Source: Vibrio mytili (lineage in GTDB: Bacteria > Pseudomonadota > Gammaproteobacteria > Enterobacterales > Vibrionaceae). Taken from it: DNA of 45,967 nt. The translations under genes and the position numbers were made by a program. Shown here piece by piece: positions 1-9,438 of the stretch. The stretch is taken from the NCBI RefSeq assembly GCF_000830505.1, contig NZ_JXOK01000078.1, positions 1-45,967 of the forward strand, in the 5' to 3' direction. The notes below the pieces were generated by a model, which was not told the DNA's origin, searched no databases, and worked only from the letters and a program-made list of their open reading frames with translations. Positions within the stretch are counted from its first letter, which is position 1, and each line of letters begins with the position of its first letter.

Positions 1-15
1 GGGAGGAAGTTAATA

Positions 16-939
16 ATGACTAAAACAAAAGGGTTACCTCGTCCGCTGACGCACTACGCTTGGCTTTCCATTGCCACGGCTATTGCCACTATCGGACTCA
101 AAGGTGTGGCGTGGAAAATGACCGGTTCGGTCGGTCTGCTATCTGATGCCATCGAATCCGTAGTTAACCTCGCAGGAGCCCTAATGGCGCTCTGGATGCT
201 GACCTTGGCTGCGCTTCCGGCCGATGAGAACCATGCATATGGGCACGGCAAAGCCGAATATTTCTCGAGTGCTTTCGAAGGATTTCTGATCCTATTGGCG
301 GCAGCCAGTATCGCCTATACCGCAGTTGAGCGGATGTTAACTCCACAGCCGCTTGAGGAGATTGGTCTCGGATTACTGGTTTCAACAGTCGCATCAATCC
401 TTAATTTTGTGACGGCTCGCATTTTGTTAAGGGCTGGCAGGCAGCACAACTCTATCACTCTTGAGGCAGATGCTCATCACCTGCTGACCGATGTCTGGAC
501 GTCGGTCGGTGTCATTTTTGGTGTCGGACTGGTTTATCTGACCGGCTGGTTTTGGGTCGATCCGATCGTTGCATTGCTGGTCGCAGCCAACATCGTTTGG
601 ACTGGTTATCAGCTTATGAGTCGTTCAGCTGCAGGTCTGATGGACGTATCGCTACCCACGGAAGAACTCAAAAAAATCGAGTCACTGCTGGCAGGATATC
701 GTGAACAGGGGCTTGATTTCCATGCACTACGTACACGCCAGGCTGGCGGGCGGGCGTTTATGACAATGCACATCCTAGTTCCTGGGCGATGGACTGTTCA
801 ATATGGGCACGACTGGGCCGAGCGTATAGAGAATGATATCCGCACCGCACTGCCTTTTATCCATATCACCACTCATGTGGAACCGTTGGAAGATCCCGCG
901 TCAATGAACGACCAAACGCTCGACATTTCTGATCACTAA
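16..939 (+). CDS. Cation diffusion facilitator (CDF) family metal transporter
   Basis: Inner-membrane antiporter expected to export a divalent metal ion in exchange for protons. The 307-residue product has the CDF layout: about six hydrophobic segments in the first ~210 residues, then a cytoplasmic C-terminal domain. Metal-site motifs are visible: SDAIES in the second membrane segment (Asp44; the usual partner is replaced by Glu), YGHGKAE in the following loop, and HHLLTD in the fifth segment (His155, Asp159). The start ATG follows a GGAGG six to seven bases upstream. It lies between the resolvase and the missing left end of the Tn3-family transposon, so it is probably transposon cargo. Similar cargo often sits beside lspA-like and MerR-type genes, which would lie left of the window (inference). 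Zn, Cd, Co or Fe substrate cannot be told from the sequence. Confidence 0.9.
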   Translation: MTKTKGLPRPLTHYAWLSIATAIATIGLKGVAWKMTGSVGLLSDAIESVVNLAGALMALWMLTLAALPADENHAYGHGKAEYFSSAFEGFLILLAAASIAYTAVERMLTPQPLEEIGLGLLVSTVASILNFVTARILLRAGRQHNSITLEADAHHLLTDVWTSVGVIFGVGLVYLTGWFWVDPIVALLVAANIVWTGYQLMSRSAAGLMDVSLPTEELKKIESLLAGYREQGLDFHALRTRQAGGRAFMTMHILVPGRWTVQYGHDWAERIENDIRTALPFIHITTHVEPLEDPASMNDQTLDISDH

Positions 940-1036
940 ACTAACCACATGTCGCTGGTCGGGCAGGGTAACAAACCTCGCTCTACAAAAATTTCAGGTA
1001 TTCTCTATAATTCTGAGGGTACTTGATGTGACCTGC

Positions 1037-1098
1037 GCCCAATTGTTGGGCACGCAATATTTTTAAAAAGTCCGCTTCTGGCACACAGCGGACTTTCC
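1037..1098. terminator. Tandem hairpins between the CDF gene and the resolvase
   Basis: Two hairpins are visible. The first pairs GCCCAA (1037-1042) with TTGGGC (1046-1051) and is followed by a T-rich run. The second pairs AAAGTCCGCT (1067-1076) with AGCGGACTTT (1087-1096), a perfect 10-bp stem. They lie between convergent genes (CDF on plus, resolvase on minus) and probably end transcription from both sides. Confidence 0.65.
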
Positions 1099-1195
1099 TT
1101 ACATAGATGATGCGTCAGGCTGCTAATCACAAAAGTTGTTACAGGGCGCTAACTATTAGGCCATGACTGCAAATAAACACCGTTATTCCAGCCTT

Positions 1196-1837
1196 TCAGG
1201 CAGTTTCATTATTTTTATGAAGCGCTTGTATCCGGCAAACCTGTGAAGCACTGTAGCCTGTAGCATCCGCCGTTTCCCGGATACTCAGTTTCTTTACCTG
1301 CCGGTAGTACAGGACTTTCTGATGCCGTTCCTGATCGGCCTGCTTACCCCGGTACTTTCCAATTGTATGAGCCCGCTCGATTCCCTGTTTTTGCCGCTGG
1401 CGGCGGCTCAGCCAGTCCTTATGTGACATTGCGGCCATCAGATCGATAAGCATGTTATTGATGGCGGTTATTACTGCGCGGGTTATCGGGTCGGCCTGCG
1501 AAGGGTCCTTATCTGACAGTGCCTGCCATGATGTGGGCACATCAAGACTGACAATTCGCAGCTCATGTTGTTCTATCTGTTTTTTTAGCGTCATCCAGTC
1601 GCTGTTGCTGAGACGTGTCAGACGGTCTATCTGCTCGACCAATAAAATATCATTGTGGTGACTGTCCATCAGTAAGCGCCCTAGTTCCGGGCGCTCAAGT
1701 TTTGTGCCACTGATATTTTCCCGGTAGTAGCTGGCGATTTTATGCCCCCGTTCCTGGACGAACTGCTCCAGCATCTCTTTTGCCCGATCGGCGAACTGGT
1801 CTTCCGTCGATGCCCTTAAATAAGCTCTGATGAACAT
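1196..1837 (-). CDS. tnpR: Tn3-family resolvase (serine recombinase)
   Basis: Serine site-specific recombinase expected to resolve the cointegrate formed during Tn3-type replicative transposition. The 213 residues begin with the catalytic N-terminal domain: YLRAST with nucleophile Ser10, the LLVEQIDRLTRL stretch near residue 68, and a long helix. A C-terminal helix-turn-helix lies near residues 175-205 (SIRETADATGYSASQVCRI). It is transcribed away from the transposase, with the presumed res site between them, the usual Tn3 arrangement. A second resolvase at 39678-40304 shares the N-terminal layout but is clearly diverged, so the window holds two different Tn3 units. Confidence 0.93.
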   Translation of the reverse strand: MFIRAYLRASTEDQFADRAKEMLEQFVQERGHKIASYYRENISGTKLERPELGRLLMDSHHNDILLVEQIDRLTRLSNSDWMTLKKQIEQHELRIVSLDVPTSWQALSDKDPSQADPITRAVITAINNMLIDLMAAMSHKDWLSRRQRQKQGIERAHTIGKYRGKQADQERHQKVLYYRQVKKLSIRETADATGYSASQVCRIQALHKNNETA

Positions 1838-2004
1838 TTTCCCACCGCGTTATCGCATTTAGGTTATTGCATTTATTCTATCGCATATAGGTTATGTCAT
1901 TTATCGTGTGCCGTCACGTTTTGGTTGTGGCGTCAAGGTGTACCCTTATGCGATAAGCATTTTTGTTAAAAATACCGAACCGAATAATTTATGAAGGAAA
2001 CTAT
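1838..2004. promoter_or_regulatory. Presumed res site between tnpR and tnpA
   Basis: Non-coding gap between the divergent resolvase and transposase genes. It holds repeated boxes close to TATCGCAT-n-AGGTTAT-n-GCAT (around 1852-1870 and 1880-1898) and an inverted relative, TATGCGATAAGCAT, near 1948-1961. These fit subsites of a resolvase-binding res region, which would also hold both promoters. The transposase start is preceded by AAGGAAA. Subsite limits and the crossover base are inferred. Confidence 0.6.
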
Positions 2005-4991
2005 ATGGCAAGGAGGCAGATTCTTTCTCTGTCGGAAAGAGAATCATTATTGGCATTGCCAGACGATGAGTTAACGCTGACCCGAATGGCCTATTTCAGT
2101 GAGCATGATTTGGCACTTATCAGTGCTCACCGTAAACCTGCCAGCCGTTTTGGTTTTGCCGTCCTTCTTTGCTACCTGAAAAATGTCGGCTTTGCTCCGG
2201 ATAAAAAAATCCCGCCTTCTGATGCGCTACTGAAGCATATCGCCAGCAGGCTAAATCTTACCTGGGATCTCTGGCCTGCTTACCTTTCCGGCAGGGATAC
2301 GACCCGGCGTGAGCATTTAACCGAACTGTACCGCTATCTTGGCGTAAAGGCGTTCACCGGCAAAATACAGCAGGACTGTATTACGCACCTGTTGTCGATG
2401 GCGACGCGCACCGATAAAGGTATTCTCCTGGCCGAAGAGTTACTGGTCTGGCTCCGGCAGAACAACGTGATAATTCCCGCAATTGATGTGGTGGAGCGTA
2501 CCTGTGCGGAGGCCATGGCTGGCGGAGATAAAATCGTATTTCAGACTCTGAATGCCCCGTTAACTACGGCGCACAGGGATGCCCTGGATCGTTTACTTGA
2601 ATCATCAGATAATCAGCCTTCCAGGCTGACATGGCTTCTGCAACCGCCGGGTAAAATCAATGGTAAGAACGTGCTGCAACATCTTGATCGGCTCAGCAGC
2701 ATTGAATCGCTGGCATTACCTGAAGGTATAGATCGTACCATTCACCAGAACCGGTTGCTGAAACTGGCGCGGGAAGGCCGAAAGATGAGTAGCCGGGATT
2801 TGACCCGATTTTCAGCAACCCGCCGTCATGCGATCCTGGTCTGCGTGCTGGAAGAAGCCAGAGCCACACTGACAGACGAAGTGATTGAGCTGCATGAGCG
2901 AATGCTGAACAGCCTTTTCAGCAAAGCCAAAAGAACACAGGCTGAGCGCCTTCAGCAGACCGGAAAGCTGATCCAGTCCAAACTGAGGCAGTACATCGAT
3001 GTTGGTCAGGCGCTGTCTGATGCCCGCGACTCCGGTGGCGATCCATGGCTCGCAATAGAAAACATACTGCCATGGCCTCAATTTGTCGCCAGTCTGGAGG
3101 AAACACGCCATCTCGCCAGGAAAAATAATTTTGACCCGCTGCATATTATTACTGAGAAATACAGCACATTACGGAAATATGCCCCGCGCATGTTGTCCGC
3201 TTTACAGTTAGTCGCCACCCCGGCAGCGCAACCTCTGGCTGATGCGTTGGTTGTGATCAAGGATATGTACCGGAAGCAGTCACGTAAAGTTCCGGCGACT
3301 GCGCCGCTTGAGTTTGTCCCTGAAAGCTGGCGCAAGGTGGTGATTACACCTGCGGGTATTGACCGGCAGTACTATGAATTTTGTGCGCTCAGCGAGCTTA
3401 AGGGTGCATTGCGCTCCGGGGACATCTGGGTTAAAGCTCACGCCGCTACAAAAATTTTGATGATTACCTCATTCCCGAAAAGGACTTTGACAAACTCACA
3501 CCGGCGCTGCCACTGCCCGTATCAGCTGATTATCATGAGTACATTACCAGCCGTATGACCCTACTTCAGTCCAGACTTGAAGAGGTTAATGCTATGGCTG
3601 CCCTTGGTGAATTGCCCGATGTGGAAATATCTGACAAGGGCGTAAAAGTCTCTCCGCTGGATAACTGCGTTCCGGCACAGGTTTCACCGCTGGCAGAACT
3701 GGTTTACAGCATGCTACCGCGACCTAAAATCACGGAAATTCTCGACGAGGTAAACAGCTGGACGACGTTTACCCGTCATTTTTCACATATAAAAAATGAC
3801 ATTACCCGTCCCGATACCCGCCTGCTCCTCACCACCATTCTTGCGGATGGCATCAATCTTGGCCTGACCAAAATGGCAGAAGCCTGCCCCGGGAGCACCA
3901 AATCATCACTCGAAGATATTCAGGCATGGTACATCCGCGACGAAACCTATTCAGCCGCTCTTGCTGAGCTGGTAAATGCGCAGGGAAAAAGACCACTGGC
4001 GGCATTCTGGGGAGACGGAACAACGTCATCATCAGATGGACAGAATTTCAGAACAGGCAGCTCAGGCCGCTACGCAGGGCAGGTTAACCCAAAATATGGG
4101 CAGGAGCCTGGACGTCAGTTTTATACCCATATTTCGGATCAATACAGCCCGTTTTACACCTGCATAATAAGTCGGGTTAGGGATTCAACCCATGTTCTCG
4201 ATGGCTTGCTGTATCACGAAAGCGACCTGGAAATCAGGGAGCATTACACCGATACAGCTGGTTTCACCGATCATGTCTTTGCTCTGATGCATCTGCTGGG
4301 CTTTGCGTTCTGTCCACGAATCAGGGATCTCCACGACAAGAAGCTGTTTATCAAAGGGAAAGCAGACCAATACCCGGTTCTTCAGTCACTGATATCAACA
4401 ACCAGCCTGAATCTGAAAGAGATCGAAATTCACTGGCGTGAAGTGCTGCGCCTGGCAACTTCGATAAAGCAGGGAACCGTGACGGCATCCCTGATGCTGA
4501 AAAAACTGGCCAGCTACCCCAAGCAAAACGGACTTGCCAAAGCACTGAGGGAAATTGGCCGTATTGAACGAACGCTGTTTATGCTCGACTGGTTCCGCGA
4601 TCCGGCACTTCGTCGGCGGGTCCAGGCGGGACTGAATAAAGGTGAGGCCCGTAACGCGCTGGCGCGTGCGGTATTCCTGCACCGGCTGGGAGAAATCAGG
4701 GACCGAAAACCGGAAAATCAGAGCTATCGCGCCAGCGGGCTGACGCTGCTGACGGCTGCGATCTCGCTGTGGAATACCGTGTATATGGAAAGAGCGATCG
4801 ATGCCCTGAAACGTAAGGGGCTGAAGATCAACGAGCAACTGCTGTCGCATCTGTCGCCATTAGGCTGGGAGCATATCAATCTGACAGGCGATTATATCTG
4901 GAAAAGCAACCGGATACCGGCTTCTGGTAAGTTTCGTCGGCTGAGACCAGCTAAAGCCGAAAGGTCAAAAAATAGCCTTAACGTACAATAA
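2005..4991 (+). pseudogene. tnpA: Tn3-family transposase, split by one missing base
   Basis: Transposase of a Tn3-family element, about 990 residues if the frame is repaired. The ATG at 2005 (MARRQILSLSERE) is chosen over an upstream in-frame ATG because AAGGAAA lies just before it. The N-terminal part is a DUF4158-type DNA-binding region. The C-terminal part has the DDE residues: Asp in WGDGTTSSSDGQNF, Asp in HYTDTAGFTDH and Glu in LNKGEARNAL. The frame breaks near 3436, where GTTAAAGCTCAC is read; one more G (GTTAAAGGCTCAC) restores the family-like sequence SRRYKNFDDYLIPEKDF. The second part is open from 3555. The stop lies inside the right inverted repeat, as is normal. Either a real pseudogene or a sequencing deletion in GG. 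Confidence 0.9.
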
Positions 4992-5014
4992 TTTTCGATA
5001 TCCAAACTGACCCC
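4977..5014 (-). repeat. 38-bp right terminal inverted repeat of the first Tn3 unit
   Basis: Read on the minus strand this is GGGGTCAGTTTGGATATC...TTGTACGTTAAG, 38 bp with the Tn3-family GGGG start and the ACGTTAAG end. It overlaps the last codons of the transposase. No matching left repeat is present between 1 and 1195, so the transposon continues left of the window. The five bases just outside are TATTG, one half of the expected target duplication. Confidence 0.9.
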
Positions 5015-5055
5015 TATTGGGCTATTGACGACAACATCTAACAATCCTTAAAAGC

Positions 5056-5085
5056 ATCAGTGTTCGGTTTAACCGAACAACTGAT
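5056..5085 (-). terminator. Terminator of the Tus-like gene
   Basis: Near-perfect hairpin: ATCAGT-GTTCGGTT pairs with AACCGAAC-A-ACTGAT around a one-base loop. On the minus strand it comes about 20 bases after the Tus-like stop codon and is followed by GCTTTT, so it fits an intrinsic terminator. The Tn3 unit inserted about 40 bases beyond it and did not damage the gene. Confidence 0.7.
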
Positions 5086-5107
5086 ATCAATTTCTTCTGT
5101 CTTCGTT

Positions 5108-6001
5108 TTACTTTGAATCTTCTTTATTTAACTTTTTGGGAGCTATCTGCTCTATTTGTCGGCCAGCGAACGTGCCAAGGATAGTTGAGCTTTGTTTGTC
5201 CGAGCGTTGCTTTCTCTCCACTGCGGCCACAAACGAAGCGATCTGTCCAGCCTTGAAGGGTTCATCTTGTACCACGATGATCGGCAACGGAGCAGTCATG
5301 GTTTTATGCCCAGAGAGTTTTACCACATTGGCCGCTGGCTGTACTTTAACATCCCGACGAATTCTCAGTGTCATATCCGGGGCGCTGGCGACTTTCTTGA
5401 TGAGCTGGGTCAGGGGCAACTCGTTCTCAGGGTTGGCTCGCTCCAGTTCTTTGATCATTTGGGTTAGTAGTGCTGCTTTGTCCGGTTGGTGCAAAGCATC
5501 TTTTCTCTGCCAGCTGAACTTCACTGATTTGACGTCAGCATCGACTAGGCAGTGGATTTGCCTGTAGAGATGTTTCGTCATGACGCCAGGACAGTTGTCA
5601 TGGATTGCCTTGAACCGTGCTTGCCGGGTTTCGTTTTCAGTGATCACCAACTCCTCGATGTCTGCCTTGCCTTTGTTGATGCTATGTATCAACTGAACAA
5701 TCTCAGCGCTGTTAGGGTTAGAGGGCAGCAGGTGGATCACGCCAACATACCGTCTGGCAGATTTCTGCGAGTAGGGGTGTTTGATGTGCAAGTCCATGTA
5801 GCCTTTACCCGCCAGCTTCATAGCGGCCATGCCGGAATGGTGTTCGGGCATGACGAGCTTTATAACCTCATGCTCATTGCCTTTATGTACTGGAGGTATC
5901 CGGCTTACTATCGCCATGCTTGGCATAGTGCTCGTTAGTAGTTTGTTCAGACGAGACAGATTAAGTGTCACTTCGTCAAAGAGCGTTTTTATCTGGCTCA
6001 T
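5108..6001 (-). CDS. tus: Tus-like DNA replication terminus site-binding protein
   Basis: Homologue of Tus, the monomeric protein that binds Ter sites and blocks the replicative helicase from one side. Family recognition rests on stretches that line up with enterobacterial Tus: a PGVMTKHLYRQIHCL segment (Tus: PGLITLNAYRTLTVL), FSWQRKDAL (Tus: FGWANKHII) and the basic DNA-binding stretch LRIRRDVKVQPAANV (Tus: LKIKRPVKVQPIARV). Length, 297 residues, is close to the 309 of Tus. The ATG at 6001 is preferred over the GTG at 6004 because AAGGA lies at the right distance. In accessory DNA a Tus homologue suggests a replicon that controls its own fork arrest. The Ter core GTTGTAAC occurs once (33000-33007), which is about chance expectation. 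Confidence 0.87.
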   Translation of the reverse strand: MSQIKTLFDEVTLNLSRLNKLLTSTMPSMAIVSRIPPVHKGNEHEVIKLVMPEHHSGMAAMKLAGKGYMDLHIKHPYSQKSARRYVGVIHLLPSNPNSAEIVQLIHSINKGKADIEELVITENETRQARFKAIHDNCPGVMTKHLYRQIHCLVDADVKSVKFSWQRKDALHQPDKAALLTQMIKELERANPENELPLTQLIKKVASAPDMTLRIRRDVKVQPAANVVKLSGHKTMTAPLPIIVVQDEPFKAGQIASFVAAVERKQRSDKQSSTILGTFAGRQIEQIAPKKLNKEDSK

Positions 6002-6052
6002 CACTTGTTCCTTACGTTGTTCTGACGGATCATTGATTACATTTTAGCCGTC

Positions 6053-6279
6053 TTTAGACCATCATGCAAAGTGGGGTATAAGCTCGGTCGTCGCTAACGC
6101 TCCTCCTTCGGCTTTGTTGAGCCGGGGCTCGCCCCCGAATTTAGAAAGAGAGAGATAAATAGAGAAAAAGAGAGAAAAAAAGAGAGGTCTAGCAAGGTGG
6201 TTAGGGGGGAGGTGTACTTTCAGTTTTCTCGGTGGTGGAGGGGATTGGAGCTGTATCCGGTATTGCATGATGGTCTAAA
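6053..6279. repeat. Small unit bounded by a 17-bp perfect inverted repeat
   Basis: TTTAGACCATCATGCAA at 6053-6069 recurs as its exact reverse complement at 6263-6279. Between them lie two G+C-rich hairpins near 6110-6140 (CGGCT...AGCCG and GGGGC-TC-GCCCC) and a purine-only tract of about 45 bases at 6143-6187 made of GAGA and GAAA runs. No credible gene is seen inside. The unit sits just upstream of the Tus-like gene, so it could be a MITE-like element, a control region for that gene or a replication-related site. Confidence 0.6.
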
Positions 6280-6296
6280 TTGCTATGTTTATGGGA

Positions 6297-6725
6297 TTAT
6301 ATTATGATACTGTGAATTAAGTTAAACAGAGGGGATAATGAATGTCGCAAGTACATAGTGAAATCCGCAAGGCAGTTCAGGTAATAGAGGCGGCTAGATA
6401 TCGTATGGGAGTTGCCGAGTTTGTTTATACGTTTATCGACCACTTTGGCGAAGAACGTTGCCGCTTCGCGCAAAAAATCCCGTTCCTTTTTAACTTTGGC
6501 AAGTTCTCGTTTCAATCTTGCCATCTCCTCATCACGAGGGGAGCCGCTGCCTTTGAATGCTTTATCTTTAGATTGCTCAGCTTCACGCTTCCAGCGACTC
6601 AGGAGATTGGGATTGATACCGATATCCAATGCAATCTGGCGACAACTGGCATCGGGCTGCTGGGCAAGTAATACCGCTTCGCGTTTGAACTCTGGGGAAT
6701 ACTTTCTTCGTTTGGTCATAGACAC
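6297..6725 (-). pseudogene. IS3-family OrfA remnant
   Basis: The first ~95 residues are a normal IS3/IS911-type OrfA: YSPEFKREAVLLA, a helix-turn-helix with SRWKRE, then a leucine-zipper-like RLKRELAKVKKERDFLREA. After FFAK the sequence leaves the family and runs into unrelated residues to the stop. No OrfB (DDE) partner follows, so the element is cut near 6440 on its distal side. Its upstream end probably lies near 6760-6780, where the minus strand reads ACCCAGATTTTACGGACAC. Inactive remnant. Confidence 0.8.
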
Positions 6726-6804
6726 TCCTTTCAGGCACAGTATGCCTCTTTATGGATGTGTCCGTAAAATCTGGGTAGAACCCGTTAATGGTTGTCGAGA
6801 AAAT

Positions 6805-7323
6805 TCATGCTTTTACATTAGAGCCAGGAAGCAAATCCTCCAAGAAAAATGCAGCAAACTCAGCTCTATTTTTTAAACCTGCTTTTGCGTAAATGGCGCT
6901 AAGCTGAGTTCTTACGGTTTTCTCTGATGTATTCCGAAACTCACCAATTTCAACCAAGCTAAAACCTTTCAGCAACAAAAAAGACACTTGTTTTTCGGCC
7001 GGAGTAAGTCCCCATGCTGATAATTGATTTTCTATCATCAGGGACACTCCATCTATGTGTTCTTTCGCCTGAGAACGCCATTGCTCAGCTTCACGCTTAT
7101 ATGCAGCAGAATTTAGTTTTTCTTTGGATAAACTTACTCTTAAATTCAGCATATTTTTAAGAACAAAAATAACGCCAATAATTGCCATTAATCCAGCGCT
7201 TGCCTCAATAAAGACGTGCCAAAATGGCACGCCTTCATCAAAGTCTGTGATTAAGTCAGTAACGACCATAGCGCCAATTAAACCGAAGGTGGCTAATAAA
7301 AAAACTCGCTCTTTATTTCTCAT
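6805..7323 (-). CDS. Membrane-anchored LuxR-type transcriptional regulator
   Basis: 172 residues. Two hydrophobic segments lie near residues 8-25 and 38-56, then a helical linker, then a LuxR C-terminal helix-turn-helix at about 105-165 with the family's LTPAEKQVSFLLLKG, EIGEFRNTSEKTVRTQLS and AIYAKAGLKNRAEF blocks. There is no receiver or autoinducer domain, so it is probably a membrane-bound regulator that senses something at the inner membrane. Its ATG comes two bases after the stop of the cytochrome b561-like gene, so the two are very likely translationally coupled and act together. Targets are unknown. Confidence 0.85.
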   Translation of the reverse strand: MRNKERVFLLATFGLIGAMVVTDLITDFDEGVPFWHVFIEASAGLMAIIGVIFVLKNMLNLRVSLSKEKLNSAAYKREAEQWRSQAKEHIDGVSLMIENQLSAWGLTPAEKQVSFLLLKGFSLVEIGEFRNTSEKTVRTQLSAIYAKAGLKNRAEFAAFFLEDLLPGSNVKA

Positions 7324-7325
7324 TC

Positions 7326-8060
7326 TCAGTCGTGTTTTTCATACTCTTCATGTCTCTCATATTCTTCGTGCTCATTTCCTTCATTTTCTGCTAGCTGAAG
7401 CTTAGTTCCGAACACAGATAACGTCCTTGAGGGTTGGTCAAAATTCCCAACTAAGTATGCCGAAAAGCCTGCGATCAAAAACAAAAATAAGAGACCAATC
7501 CCGAAATGCCTAGAGACAGACTCAGTGGTTTCGGCTAAGTCTCGTTTGTAACCCGTTACCATGCTCATACCGATCGAATCTTTATGTTTGAGTTGGTGAA
7601 GAATAACACCAGCTATATGCAAAATGACCACAACGATAAAAGTATTGGCCAATAGCTCGTGAACCTCCTTCCAAGACTCCCCTACAACTCCGGTAGCCAT
7701 CAAAATACCAACTCCCCCTAAGCCCAAGGCCAATATCATCATTACCAATGCAGCCCAACTAGATGCAGGATTGTGACCGACCCACGTTCTATTTGTTCCG
7801 GTTAATATTCCTTTAAGATATGCAACCAATCCGGACACATTCAAGGAAAAATCGGTAAACCGAGCGTGCCTGCTGCCAATTATTCCCCAGATCCCCCTCA
7901 ATAATACGCTGAAGACCATTATTAAGCCAAAAATCATATGATAAGAAAAGGCCAGGTTGTCATCATCAACTGTATTTGAGATGGTAAAGGCGGCAATAAA
8001 AGAACCAGCAAAAAGCCAATGGAAGCACCTTGTAGGTAAATCGTAAACTCGAGTTTTCAT
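7326..8060 (-). CDS. Cytochrome b561-like membrane protein
   Basis: 244 residues with the four-helix cytochrome b561/Ni-hydrogenase b-type layout: VYDLPTRCFHWLFAGSF at the N-terminus (His14 a likely haem ligand), FSYHMIFGLIM, then WKEVHELLANTFIVVVILHIAGVILHQLKHKD, which supplies further His ligands. It probably carries electrons in the inner membrane. An extra hydrophobic segment near 185-205 and an acidic, His-rich tail (HEEYERHEEYEKHD) are unusual and could bind metal. It is upstream of and coupled to the LuxR-type regulator. Start ATG has GGTGAA upstream. Confidence 0.85.
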   Translation of the reverse strand: MKTRVYDLPTRCFHWLFAGSFIAAFTISNTVDDDNLAFSYHMIFGLIMVFSVLLRGIWGIIGSRHARFTDFSLNVSGLVAYLKGILTGTNRTWVGHNPASSWAALVMMILALGLGGVGILMATGVVGESWKEVHELLANTFIVVVILHIAGVILHQLKHKDSIGMSMVTGYKRDLAETTESVSRHFGIGLLFLFLIAGFSAYLVGNFDQPSRTLSVFGTKLQLAENEGNEHEEYERHEEYEKHD

Positions 8061-8257
8061 TATTTCACCAATAGTGTGGAAAAAGAGGGTTCAATTTAGA
8101 AAATCTTCGAACACTATCAATCATATCGATGCCCTATAAACCAAAAGTTTTATCGTACTTATGTCTTATATGGCAATGTAATAGCATTTTTACGCCTAGT
8201 TTTCCATAATTTCTTTAACTAACATGTAGGTTAACAAAGCAATACAGAGGAATTTTC

Positions 8258-8946
8258 GTGAGCATTCATGAAGAACATAGGTCCCATCGTTCAGGGTGGT
8301 TGAGAGCCGCAGTATTAGGAGCCAATGATGGTATCGTGTCGACTGCAAGTTTGATTATAGGTGTTGCTTCAGCTGAGGCGACGCAGCAAAGTATTGTATT
8401 AGCAGGCGTTGCAGGTCTGGTTGCTGGTGCCATGTCCATGGCTGCTGGTGAATATGTTTCAGTTAGCTCTCAATCTGACACTGAAAAAGCAGATTTAGAA
8501 CAAGAAAAAGAATCCCTTAAGAGCAATTATGAGTTTGAACTTAACGAACTTGCATACATATATGAACAACGTGGTGTAGATGCAGGCTTAGCTAAACAGG
8601 TTGCTGAACAGTTAATGGCGTACGATTCGTTAGCTCTCATGCTCGTGACGAAATCGGGATAACCGATATTTCAATAGCCAGACCTCTACAAGCAGCTTTT
8701 TATTCAGCAATCACCTTCACTCTTGGCGCTTTATTGCCACTTATCGCTGCTTGGTTGGTTCCTCATCAGTGGATCATCCAGTCCGTTGCAATATTATCTC
8801 TTCTGTTTTTAGCTTCTCTGGGAACCATTGCTGCAAAGGCAGGAGGAGCTCCCATCCTTAGGGCTGCAATAAGAGTTTTATTTTGGGGAGCCCTAGCCAT
8901 GATAATGACTTACATGGTTGGGCAATTTTTTGGGGTATTGGTTTAA
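8258..8946 (+). pseudogene. VIT1/CCC1-family Fe/Mn transporter, one-base frameshift
   Basis: Vacuolar-iron-transporter-family protein, predicted to move Fe or Mn across the inner membrane. The first part (GTG start at 8258, with GAGGA upstream) has the family's GANDGIVSTASLIIGVASA and AGAMSMAAGEYVSVSSQ motifs. The frame ends at 8662, but the rest is present in another frame: HARDEIGITDISIARP, then three hydrophobic segments ending at 8946. One extra base near 8635 would join the parts into about 230 residues of normal family content. Whether it is dead or a sequencing deletion cannot be settled here. Confidence 0.85.
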
Positions 8947-9074
8947 TATTAAATTAGCCGCGCAATTAATTTTAAATGGTAATAAGGCTTAAGTTACCGG
9001 TCGTCCCCAAAGACCGCTCTCATCCATTGCTCTTAAAGAAGCAACTTACTCGAAATTTTAATTGCTAAATAGAA

Positions 9075-9357
9075 CTAAAACCAGACGCGAATACCTAATA
9101 TAACTTCCATGAACTCCGTTGAATTTCCTTCCTGTAGTGTATAATCTGCTGTAGCACCAAATTGACGTTGCCATCGGAACCCAATATAAGGAGCGATTTC
9201 TCTTTCGAATTCATACCGCAGTCTTATACCCAATTGTAAATCATTAATTCCCTGCCCAACTCCAAAGTCTGGTACGTCATTTGCCGAGGCATTCAGTTCT
9301 AACCGAGGCTGAAGTATTAATCGCTGGCTAAATAGCATGTCGTAAGAAGGCTTTTCC
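9075..9357 (-). pseudogene. copB: Copper resistance protein B (CopB) C-terminal fragment
   Basis: About 93 residues matching the end of CopB, an outer-membrane beta-barrel copper-binding protein: SYDMLFSQRLILQPRLELN, GVGQGINDLQLGIRLRYE, IAPYIGFRWQRQFG and the terminal ILGIRVWF with its closing aromatic residue. The frame is open back to an in-frame TAG near 9358. The His/Met-rich N-terminal part is missing. With the VIT-family gene and the cytochrome b gene it suggests a decayed metal-handling locus. Confidence 0.8.
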
Positions 9358-9438
9358 TAAACAAAACTTATTTTTCACACATAGCAAATGAGAATTATTT
9401 ACGTCGTCGATCGCAGTTAATTTAAGTCTGTGCGAGAG

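Noticed and set aside
1452..1661. 69-codon plus-strand frame inside the resolvase
   Set aside because: Antisense shadow of tnpR.
6062..6268. 68-codon minus-strand frame
   Set aside because: Codes for low-complexity Pro/Leu/Ser sequence across the purine tract, has no ribosome site and lies inside the inverted-repeat unit.
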